From Pleurodeles waltl (Eukaryota > Chordata > Amphibia > Caudata > Salamandridae), in NCBI RefSeq assembly GCF_031143425.1, contig NC_090437.1, forward strand, positions 850,901,978 through 850,965,977: DNA of 64,000 nucleotides, given 5' to 3'. Both the position numbers and the translations under genes were made by a program. Shown in pieces: positions 49,385 through 57,844 of this stretch. Under the pieces are notes generated by a model, which saw nothing but the letters and a program-made list of their open reading frames with translations, had not been told where the DNA came from and did not search any database. How positions within the stretch are numbered: the first letter of the stretch is position 1; every line of letters starts with the position of its first letter.

Positions 49385-49611
49385 AAATACCTATAATTAT
49401 CAACATAATGAGTCTAGAAGGGTTCTCCAAAAACATTGGAACTTAATCTGTGAGGAGCCCATCAATGGCACAGAGGTTGGTGAGAAACCACAGATAACAT
49501 ACAGAACAGCAGTGTCATTGAAGGATAGGTTGGTTAGCAATATGATAAATCAAAGTAAGGAACACTGGTTGAAACGCAAGCCGGGTTTCACCGGATGCAA
49601 GAGATGTAAGG
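49385..49611 (+). pseudogene. Penelope-like element, RT/GIY-YIG linker fragment
   Basis: The plus frame from TAT at 49392 reads LQKHWNLICEEP, then KPQITYRTAVSLKDRLVSNM and WLKRKPGFTGCKRCKEL. This is the recognisable pattern after the RT of Penelope-like elements: KHW.....P, P...FRRA.(S/T)L(K/R)D.LV, then GC..C..C. The element is cut at about 49611 by a truncated piggyBac-like copy and resumes at 50582. The RT itself is not seen upstream, so the 5' part is missing or lies beyond recognition. Confidence 0.75.
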
Positions 49612-50581
49612 AATTGTTTTTTTGCCATAGTTTGAGGTTTGCAAAGGATTCTGGGTAACCGAACCTGGTGAGAGCCCCACAAGTCACCCCATCCTGGATT
49701 TCCCTAGGTGTCTAGTTTTCAAACATGCACAGGTTTGGTAGGTTTCCCTAGGTGCCGGCTAAGCTAGAGGCCAAAATCTACAGCTAAGCACTTTCCAAAA
49801 AACATGTCAGATATCATTGCGAAAATGTGATGTGTCCATGTTGCATTTCCTGTCTCGGGCATTAGGCCTACCCACGCAAGTGAGGTACAATTTTTATCGG
49901 GAGACTTGGAGGAACCCAGAATAGCAGAACAAGTTTTATTGCCCCTTGTCTTGCTCTACATTTTTTCCTTCCAAATGTAAGACAGTGTGTAAAAAAGACG
50001 TCTATTTGAGAAATGCCCTGTAATTTACATGCAAGTATGGGGACCCCGGAATACAGAGATGTGCAAATAACCAATGCTTCTCAACACCTTATCTTGTGCC
50101 CATTTTGGAAATACAAAGGTTTCCTTGATATCTATTTTTCACTCTTTATATTTCACCAAATTAATTGCTGTACACCCGGTATCGAATGAAAACTCACTAG
50201 AAGGTGCAGCTGCTTTACTGTCTCTGGGTACCTAGGGTTCTTGATGAACCTACAAGCCCTATATATCCCGCAACCAGAAGAGTCCAGCAGACGTAACAGT
50301 ATATTACTTTTGAAAATAGGACATCGCAGGAAAAAGTTACGTGGAGAAAAATGGCTGGTTTTTTCACCTCAATTTTAATATTTTTTTTTATTTCAGCTGT
50401 TATTTTCTGTAGGAAAACCTTGTAGGATCTACAGAAATGACCCCTTGCTGAATTTAGAATTTTGTCTACTTTTCAGAAATATTTAGCTGTCCGGGATCTA
50501 ACCGCGAACGACACCAAATAGCCAATAAAGGGCTCAGCAACAGGGGGAGTGGGGCTTCTGGCTCAGCAGCTAAGGGGTTAA
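49612..50581 (+). mobile_element. Truncated copy of the piggyBac-like element
   Basis: The sequence from about 49612 (TGCCATAGTTTGAGGTTTGC) follows the third 380-bp unit and right-hand tail of the 38403-43802 element and ends at TAAGGGGTTAA (TTAA at 50578-50581). Compared with that copy it lacks the left 4 kb and an internal segment equivalent to about 43330-43735. It sits inside the Penelope-like element, between its linker and GIY-YIG domain. Confidence 0.8.
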
Positions 50582-50835
50582 ACATCCTAGGACCTGCAAG
50601 TCAGAATTTGTGGTTTTATGTTCTCTTGTGTCCATGCCCTAAGATGTACATAAGCAGTACCTTCGAGCCATCAAAAATAAAGATGAGACATCCTACAGCT
50701 CACCACTTGAGGTTGGTTCTCCAGGCAACAGAGTTGCAATTGAGAAGACTGGAATCTAGACTTATTTTAAGGTTTGATACAAAGAAACCAAAGGGCCTTA
50801 ATATCGCTGAGGAGATTTACAACCATCTATAATTG
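50582..50835 (+). pseudogene. Penelope-like element, GIY-YIG endonuclease domain
   Basis: The frame from 50608 reads YVLLCPCPKMYISST, matching the CPC....YIGST start of the Penelope GIY-YIG endonuclease. An overlapping frame reads LRAIKNKDETS, the following segment. Near the end LESRLILRFDTKKPKGLN matches the RE..WI..L.T..P.GLN motif that closes the domain. The catalytic glycine of YIG is replaced by serine, and a 1-nt shift divides the domain, so it is inactive. In the family this enzyme nicks target DNA for retrotransposition. Confidence 0.8.
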
Positions 50836-50931
50836 ACTTTTAATTGCAGTAATGTGTTTTAATTGTGGGTACTTTTCAGTGAGTTTCTTTTATTCATGTG
50901 GTGTTCTGTTTTTACATTTACAGGAACACGG
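50836..50931 (+). other. Penelope-like 3' flank before chromovirus insertion
   Basis: Short non-coding segment after the GIY-YIG stop. Its last five bases CACGG are duplicated at 61039-61043, on the other side of the chromovirus. Confidence 0.6.
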
Positions 50932-52256
50932 TGTCAGGATACTTCAATTCGATTTCCTCAGAAGCAGAAGATAACTCCTCAGTCCCGACCCGAGCTACTC
51001 ACAACGAATATTAATCCTTCGTGCTGAGTACCCCGGAGGGGGAAAGGGGAACGGGATGGTAGAGAGACTGCCACAGAGATGATGAACGCCAGTACTCAGT
51101 CTGCCTCTTCACATCTAAGATTGGATACAGCACCTGCAAGAGTCACAGTTGCAATTACTAGGGACATACAACATCAGTTTTTTCACTTTCTACTCTCAAC
51201 ACTTAATTCTCTTTAATTCTATTATTTCTTCACTCACCCTGAGTTCTCTGTAGCCTTGCTTCTCTCTATAAATGATAGCTCTTCTCAAAAAAATGCTTGT
51301 TACTGATTCTGGAAGAACTTCTCAACCTTTGTTAGAGATTGGTTTTATGTTGCTATATATATATGTATATATATATAGTTGGTGATAATGCGTTCTTCAA
51401 ATCAGCTGATGTTATTTAATTTCTCCTGTCTTATTGTGACTTCTGTCAATACTTGTATTTGTAAATGCTTGTTTATTAAAGTTCGTTTCTCCTTTCTTAC
51501 TTCGACATTTGTTGATAACTTGTATTTGTAAATGCTTGTTTATTACAGTTAGTTTCTCCTTCCTTACTTCGACATCTGTCGATAACTTGTAGTTGTAAAT
51601 GCTTGTTTATTTAAGTTCGTTTCTCTTTTAAACTCTATTTTGGTTTATTACCATTGAATTTGTAAATGCTTATTTGTTCACAGTTCAGTTCGTTTCTCCT
51701 TTAAACTTGGCCTTTGTTTATAACCTTGACATTTGTAGATACTTGCTCTTTTAAAGTTCGTTTTTTCTTTGACTTTAATATCTTAAACAAGAACCTTGTA
51801 AACATAAGGTTAATTCATACATTAACTCTGTAGCCTTGCCGACTTCCACGGGAACGGTCTACTATCAAACTCTTCGAATAAACCTTGACAATATTTATCC
51901 GTTTTCTGTAATATAATCTTCAAATGTAATTTTACCTCACAGGAGTTTCTGTTCTGAAGCGAGCTCTCTCTCCACACAGCTGATTCCTGTCAGACCTCAG
52001 TTGAAGTGCAAGGCTTCCAGCTGGAGAGCTCGTAACCTAGCAACCAACCGATTGCAAGACTAGAACTGTAACTAACCTTCAGGACTCACAGCGGCCATCT
52101 TGGATCTTCTCTACTTGATTCTTCCTTTGAAATAAGCGCAAGATTACTCTGCAAACCTTCTTCCAGTTTGGGCTTTGCTGTCTCCACTGAGGATATCTCT
52201 TTACTTTTCTCATGCACTTCTTTGATTTGACTTGGCAAGTTTGTGTGGTCATGACA
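50932..52256 (-). repeat. 3' LTR of chromovirus
   Basis: This 1,325-bp LTR is intact. It contains a (TA)n tract near 51350-51377, three TGTAAATGCTTGTTTATT-type internal repeats between 51460 and 51620, and the last 59 codons of the pol frame (52256 down to 52079). Confidence 0.95.
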
Positions 52257-52588
52257 GTACTCCCCCTCAAGGAACAGTTCTCCAATTTAGGTTTGCTTGG
52301 GTAGGTTCTATGAAAGTTTCTCACTAATCTTGAAGCATGTACATACTCGTGCGGCTCCCAGGATCGTTCCTCTGGACCATAACCTTTCCAATCAATTAGA
52401 TAATAAAGCTGGCCATTACGGATTTTGGAATCTAAGATTTGATTGACCTCATACTCTTCTGCAGAGCTAATCTGGATAGGAATTGGAGGGGAGTTTTGAC
52501 GTAAATTTGGAGGACTGTTCTTTAACAAGGAGACATGGAAAACAGGATATATCTTTAGATGAGCTGGCAACTGCAATTTAACTGCCAC
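52079..52588 (-). pseudogene. pol: integrase C-terminus and chromodomain
   Basis: The 169-codon frame starts with VAVKLQLP and IYPVFHVSLLK, the GPY/F-like end of the integrase. Residues 45-95 are a chromodomain (EYEVNQILDSK, YYLIDWKGYG, SWEP), with the aromatic residues of the methyl-lysine cage region present. The chromodomain is thought to guide integration to particular chromatin. A frame break and probable short deletion around 52600-52625 separate it from the integrase. The last 59 residues run on inside the 3' LTR to a stop at 52079. Confidence 0.9.
52257..52268 (-). promoter_or_regulatory. Polypurine tract
   Basis: On the minus strand GAGGGGGAGTAC lies immediately before the 3' LTR. 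It is the expected plus-strand primer site of an LTR retrotransposon; the last three bases TAC are a slight departure from an all-purine tract. Confidence 0.75.
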
Positions 52589-52604
52589 TGGATTGAATAT
52601 CTTG

Positions 52605-53546
52605 TCAACTTTGAAATTTGCGATTTCCTTTGAGACGTAAATGACGAGTGGATAACCAAACTTTGTCTCCTTTCGAATAAATGGGGCTCTCTCTTCTTTT
52701 TCTATCAGCCTGAGTCTTATATGAGTCTTTTGCTTGAATGATGTTTTTTCTAGCCCTAACTAACGTGGTCTGCAAATCCCTCACCATCTCTTCTACTGCA
52801 GGCACTGAATCATCTTCTTTACCCAACATTACATTAGGATGTCTACCATGGTTCAGATAAAAGGGGGTGAACCCTGTGGTGGAATGAACAGCATTATTGT
52901 AAGCAAATTCAGCTGCCCACATCAACTCGGGCCATTCCTTCTCTTTATCGAATAAATTGAGTCTTAAATACTGTTCTAACTCTTGATTCACTCTCTCTGT
53001 TTGCCCATCGGTTTCAGGATAGTAACTGGTAGAGTAACGAGAATCAATTCCTAATCTTTTACTAAAGGCCTTCCAAAAGCGAGAAACAAATTGGGACCCC
53101 CTGTCTGAAACTAGAATTTTTGGGATACCATGGGCGCGTACTATGTGTTGTGTAAACAACTGTGCAACCTGTGGGGCTCGAGGGATTTCTTTCAAAGGAA
53201 TGAAATGCGCCATTTTAGTGAAAGTGTCTACAAAAACTAGGATAGTGTTAAAACCTTGGCTACTAGGGAGGTCCACTATAAGATCCATAGTAACAGTATG
53301 CCAGGCATGGGGTGCCGTGGGCAAAGGGCTTAACAGACCTTGTGAAGCTGTTCTATTTGATTTCCCTCTTTGACATTTGTCACAAGTTGACACATATTGT
53401 CTTATCTGAGTTTTCATTTTTGCCCACCAAAATTCTCGTTGTATTAGATTTAGAGTCTTTTGAATTCCTTTGTGTCCAGCCAATTGATCGTCATGATCAG
53501 CCTGAAGAATTTTTTCTTGCAGCTCCAGTCGGAACATACAGTGCAC
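52605..53546 (-). pseudogene. pol: integrase
   Basis: The frame holds the HHCC zinc-binding domain (H18, H25, C55, C58 counted from the frame start) and the catalytic core with D88, D148 and E184, an exact DD35E spacing. All catalytic residues are present. In the family this enzyme joins the cDNA ends to host DNA with a 5-bp stagger, which agrees with the 5-bp duplication seen. The frame is broken at both ends, near 53500-53560 upstream and 52600-52625 downstream. Confidence 0.95.
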
Positions 53547-55686
53547 CTTTAAAGTATGGCAAACCTTTTTTGATTTCTCTTCCTTGGCCTTCTTTGGACC
53601 ACTTCAGCATTCCTTCGAATGTTAAGTTTTCTTGAATTTCTTTGGTTACATTTTCATACAATATGGCAGATATGAACTTCTCTTGTGGAATAATCAATTC
53701 TTTTTCTGGAGGCTCTTTAACTGCACCGGTATCAATTTGAGATAGAGCATCTGCCTTCCCATTTACTTTTCTTGGTCTGAAAGTGATAACAAAATCAAAG
53801 TCTGCAAAATATAGGGACCAACGCAGTTGTCTAGCTGTTAGAGTTCAAGCTGATTTTAAAAACTGTAAATTTCGGTGGTCCGTGTAAACGGTCACTTTAT
53901 GCTTAGCTCCCAAAATGTAATGCCTCCACTCACGAAAAGTTTCTTTGACTGCCAATAGCTCCTTATCCGCAATTGAATAATTTATCTCTGGTGGTGTTAA
54001 TTTTCGAGAGAAAAAGGCCACTGGGTGTAATTGACCTGTATCTTTATGACGCTGGGAAAGGATACCTCCTATGGCAACATCTGAAGCATCTGCCTCCACA
54101 TAATATGGCTCATCTGGATTGGGGTGGAGCAAGATTGGAGCCGAGACAAAGGAATTCTTCAAAAAATTAAAAGCATTTTCAGCTTCTTTTGTCCACTCAA
54201 ACTTCACTCCTTTCTTCAACAATCGAGTAATGGGTGTAACTGTTTGAGAAAAATTGGATATGAATCTTCGATAAAAATTAGCGAACCCCAAGAAACTCTG
54301 GATCTCTTTGACATTGCAAGGAGAAGGCCAATGTTGCACTGTCTTTATCTTGGCAGGATCCATACTAACTCCTTCTGGTGACAAAATGAATCCTAAGAAC
54401 TCAACTCGTTCCACATGAAATGCACACTTCTCTAATTTTACATAGAGATGGTTTTCTTGCAACCTTGTGAGGATGGATCGAACATGGGAAATGTGCTCCT
54501 GTAGATTGTCGGAAAATATTAAAATGTCATCTATATAAACCACGACAATCCGGTCGAGGAATTCTCGTAATATATCATTAACGAAATGCTGGAAGGCAGC
54601 GGGAGCATTGCATAACCCATAAGGCATCACTTGATATTCAAATAATCCGTATCGAGTCCGAAAAGCGGTTTTCCATTCATCCCCTGAAGCCACTCGAATC
54701 AAATGATATGCTCCTCACAGGTCCAATTTGGTGTAGATTCTAGCATTCTTTACTTGATCTAATAAAACTGACACTAAAGGCAGTGGGTATCGATTTTTTA
54801 TGGTAACCTGATTGAGGGCTCGATAATCAATGCAAGTTCGAAGACTCCCATCCTTCTTTGGTATGAAAAATAGTGGGGATGACACTGGAGATTCAGAAGG
54901 ACGAATAAAACCATTAGCAAGATATTGATCCAAATACTCCTTTAAATGTTGATTCTCTGCTTCGGTCAATGCGTATATTCTGCTACATGGCAATATCGCA
55001 CCTGGCTCCAGTTCAATTTTGCAGTCGTAGGGTCGATGTGGTGGCAATTTCTTAGCCTCCTTTTCATCAAAAACGGCGACTAAATCCTCATATTCTTTTG
55101 GGATTTCTGCTGTCTTTAGTGCACAGATCATTGAAGAGTGTGATGATAAACAGGCCGCTTGGGACTTGGTGGACACTTCCACTCCATCATGAAAGCAATT
55201 CTCTTTGCAGTAAGAGAAATTCATCTTGATCGTTCTTTTGCTCCAATCAATTTGTGGATTATGTTCTGTAAGCCAGGGCAGACCCAAAATGAGTTGAAAT
55301 TGTGGAGCATCTATCAAATTAAAGATTATCTGCTCCTGATGTCCACCAAAACCTTGCATCTGAATTGGTTCGGTCTCATGGGAAATGGGTCCTGAAGAAA
55401 GATTGGTTCCATCCACAGCTCTTACTACTTCCAAAGTAGATTTCTTGATAAATCGAATACCCATTTTACGAGCGTATTTGATATCACAGAAGTTGCCCGT
55501 AGCTCCAGAGTCTATCATAACTGAGATCCCTTGAATTTCCTTCTCAAGGGTCTTAACTGATACTGTTTGTACCAAATGTGGCGCTGCGGTTTGTAAGGTA
55601 TTCGCCACTCGTTGATCTAAAGGAGTTGTCTTGGGTTCTGCTTTCATCAGGGCAACTCCCTCTACTGATGAAGCTGGCCTTTTCCC
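53497..55686 (-). pseudogene. pol: protease, reverse transcriptase, RNase H
   Basis: The pol frame lies -1 to gag and opens in the overlap at the slippery site. The protease active site DSGA is at 55504-55512 with ILGLPWL downstream. RT follows (RPYDCKIELEPGA, FFIPKKDGSLRTCIDYRALN) with catalytic YIDD at 54526-54537. RNase H motifs are EADASDVAIGG, NYSIADKELLAV and YTDHRNL. Two in-frame TGA stops, at 54715-54717 (within the TKLDL*GAYHL motif) and 53845-53847, each sit where a CGA would fit. After the second stop the same frame goes on to 53497 (QLRWSLYFADFDF), then breaks before the integrase. Confidence 0.95.
55622..55686 (-). promoter_or_regulatory. -1 ribosomal frameshift signal: GGGAAAA plus H-type pseudoknot
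   Basis: The heptamer G GGA AAA (55680-55686) is split exactly as the gag codons GGA AAA. After a 5-nt spacer GGCCA, stem 1 GCTTCATCAG (55665-55674) pairs with CTGATGAAAGC (55640-55650) with one bulged A. The loop bases GGAGTTG (55653-55659) pair perfectly with CAACTCC (55622-55628), making stem 2. Loop lengths are about 4, 2 and 11 nt. The gag stop TAG (55662-55664) lies in the first loop. The downstream pol frame is -1. PEG10, a domesticated relative, is known to use GGGAAAC and a pseudoknot in the same place. Confidence 0.9.
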
Positions 55687-56641
55687 GACTGAAGAGCTTT
55701 GGGTTTCTTGGGACAGTTTTTAACAAAATGCCCAGATGCACCGCAATATAAACATAGTTGATTCACCCTTCTTTTCTCTTTTTCTTCCTTAGATAAAGGA
55801 CCTCGGATGGAACCAATTTGCATTGGTTCTTCTATCGTTATCCCTTTTCCGGCTCTCGTATGATCATTTCTTACACGATCAATTCTGAGGGGAAATGGTC
55901 GATACTCTCTTCTCTTTTCTGCTCTTCGTTCAGTTAACCGGTGGTCAATCTGTAACACAAGATCAATTCACTCCGAAATTTCGGTGGGTCTATTTGGAAC
56001 TTGTGCTAAGGCATCTTTCAATTCATCTCTCAGTCCACGATAAAATATGGCGGCTCTTTTTGACTCCGGCCAGGCAGTCTCTACAATGAGTTTATTGAAA
56101 TGAGCCAGATAGGCTACTAGATCTTTATTACCTTGCCTGATTTCCAGTAGTTCATTGTCAGTGGCTTGAGCTGCAGTTCCCCGATCAAATATTCTTAAGA
56201 ACTCTTCCTTGAAATTTTGGAAATGATATAAAACAGGATCATTTCTGGAAATTATTGGCATGGACCATGTGGCCGCATCTCCTGTCAGATAAGATAATAT
56301 AAATGCCACTTTGGACTGGTCTTCGGAAAAAATGACTGGTCTACATAAAAAATGCAATGAGCATTGGGTCAGAAAAATCTGCGCCTTATTTGGATCCCCA
56401 CCGAAGCGCTCGGGTTGAGCCAAAGGAATAATAGGGGAAACCGCATTACTTGAGTGGATATACCTGCAGACTGTGAAGGGCTAGGGATTTGTGAAAACAC
56501 AGATTCATTTGATTTAGCGGTTTTCCCTAACTCATTTATTCGCTGTTTTATTTGGACTGTTTCTTCTATGGTGTTATTTAATTGTTTCTGGAACCCTTCC
56601 AAAACGGTGGCTAATGCTTTTATATCAATTCCTTCTGCCAT
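55662..56641 (-). pseudogene. gag polyprotein
   Basis: Gag begins near 56641 with a helical N-terminus (MAEGIDIKALATVLEGF, then NNTIEETVQIKQRINEL). A 1-nt break near 56440-56460 leads into PERFGGDPNKAQIFLTQC, the start of the retrotransposon Gag capsid domain, with FILSYLTGDAATW and LAHFNKLIVETAW. A TGA at 55968-55970 interrupts the frame, which continues as [15 protein letters not shown] to a CCHC zinc knuckle ([14 protein letters not shown], 55713-55754) and stops at 55662. This Gag type is the one preserved in PEG10/RTL genes. In the element it forms the particle and binds genomic RNA. Confidence 0.9.
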
Positions 56642-56685
56642 TCTGCTCAGGAGGAAATCTGTTTTTACCTAAAATTAGGGTGATG

Positions 56686-56694
56686 GCACTTCAA
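56686..56694 (-). promoter_or_regulatory. Putative self-priming primer-binding site
   Basis: Two bases inside the 5' LTR, the minus strand reads TTGAAGTGC. There is no TGG start as expected for a tRNA-binding PBS. The exact complement GCACTTCAA occurs on the same strand inside the LTR at 57783-57791 (3' LTR: 52001-52009), about 247 bp from the LTR start, where the RNA 5' end could be. Self-priming with the first bases of the transcript is known for Tf1/sushi-group elements. The assignment here is inference. Confidence 0.5.
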
Positions 56695-56696
56695 TC

Positions 56697-57119
56697 TGTC
56701 AGGATACTTCAATTCGATTTCCTGAGAAGCAGAAGATAACTCCTCAGTCCAGACCCGAGCTACTCACAACGAATATTAATCCTTCGTGCTGAGTACCCCG
56801 GAGGGAGAAAGGGGAATGGGATGGTAGAGAGACTGCCACAGAGATGATGAACGCCAGTACTCAGTCTGCCTCTTCACATCTAAGATTGGATACAGCACCT
56901 GCAAGAGTCACAGTCGCAATTACTAGGGACATACAACATCAGTTTTTTCACTTTCTACTCTCAACACTTAATTCTCTTTAATTCTATTATTTCTTCACTC
57001 ACCCTGAGTTCTCTGTAGCCTTGCTTCTCTCTCGATAAATGATAGCTCTTCTTAAAAAAATGCTTATTACTGATTCTGGAAGAACTTCTCAACCTTTGTT
57101 AGAGATTGGTTTTATGTTG

Positions 57120-57167
<48 letters not shown>

Positions 57168-57844
57168 GGTGATAATGCGTTCTTCAAATCAGCTGATGTT
57201 ATTTAATTTCTCCTGTCTTATTGTGACTTCTGTCAATACTTGTATTTGTAAATGCTTGTTTATTAAAGTTCGTTTCTCCTTTCTTACTTCGACATTTGTT
57301 GATAACTTGTATTTGTAAATGCTTGTTTATTACAGTTAGTTTCTCCTTCCTTACTTCGACATCTGTCGATAACTTGTAGTTGTAAATGCTTGTTTATTTA
57401 AGTTTGTTTCTCTTTTAAACTCTATTTTGGTTTATTACCATTGAATTTGTAAATGCTTATTTGTTCACAGTTCGTTTCTCCTTTAAACTTGGCCTTTGTT
57501 TATAACCTTGACATTTGTAGATACTTGCTCTTTTAAAGTTCGTTTTTTCTTTGACTTTAATATCTTAAACAAGAACCTTGTAAACATAAGGTTAATTCAT
57601 ACATTAACTCTGTAGCCTTGCCGACTTCCACGGGAACGGTCTACTATCAAACTCTTCGAATAAACCTTGACAATATTTATTGTTTTTCTGTAATATAATC
57701 TTCAAATGTAATTTTACCTCACAGGAGTTTCTGTTCTGAAGCGAGCTCTCTCTCCACACAGCTGATTCCTGTCAGACCTCAGTTGAAGTGCAAGGCTTCC
57801 AGCTGGAGAGCTCGTAACCTAGCAACCAACCGATTGCAAGACTA
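56697..57844 (-). repeat. 5' LTR of chromovirus, inner part
   Basis: This part matches 50932-52079 of the other LTR. It differs mainly by a longer (TA)n tract (57120-57165) and loss of a 5-bp duplication near 57470. It is cut at 57844 by the family A insertion and continues at 60845. Confidence 0.95.

Noticed and set aside
51350..51377. TATA box in the (TA)n tract of the chromovirus LTR
   Set aside because: The tract is a length-variable microsatellite and lies downstream of the likely transcript start in element orientation.
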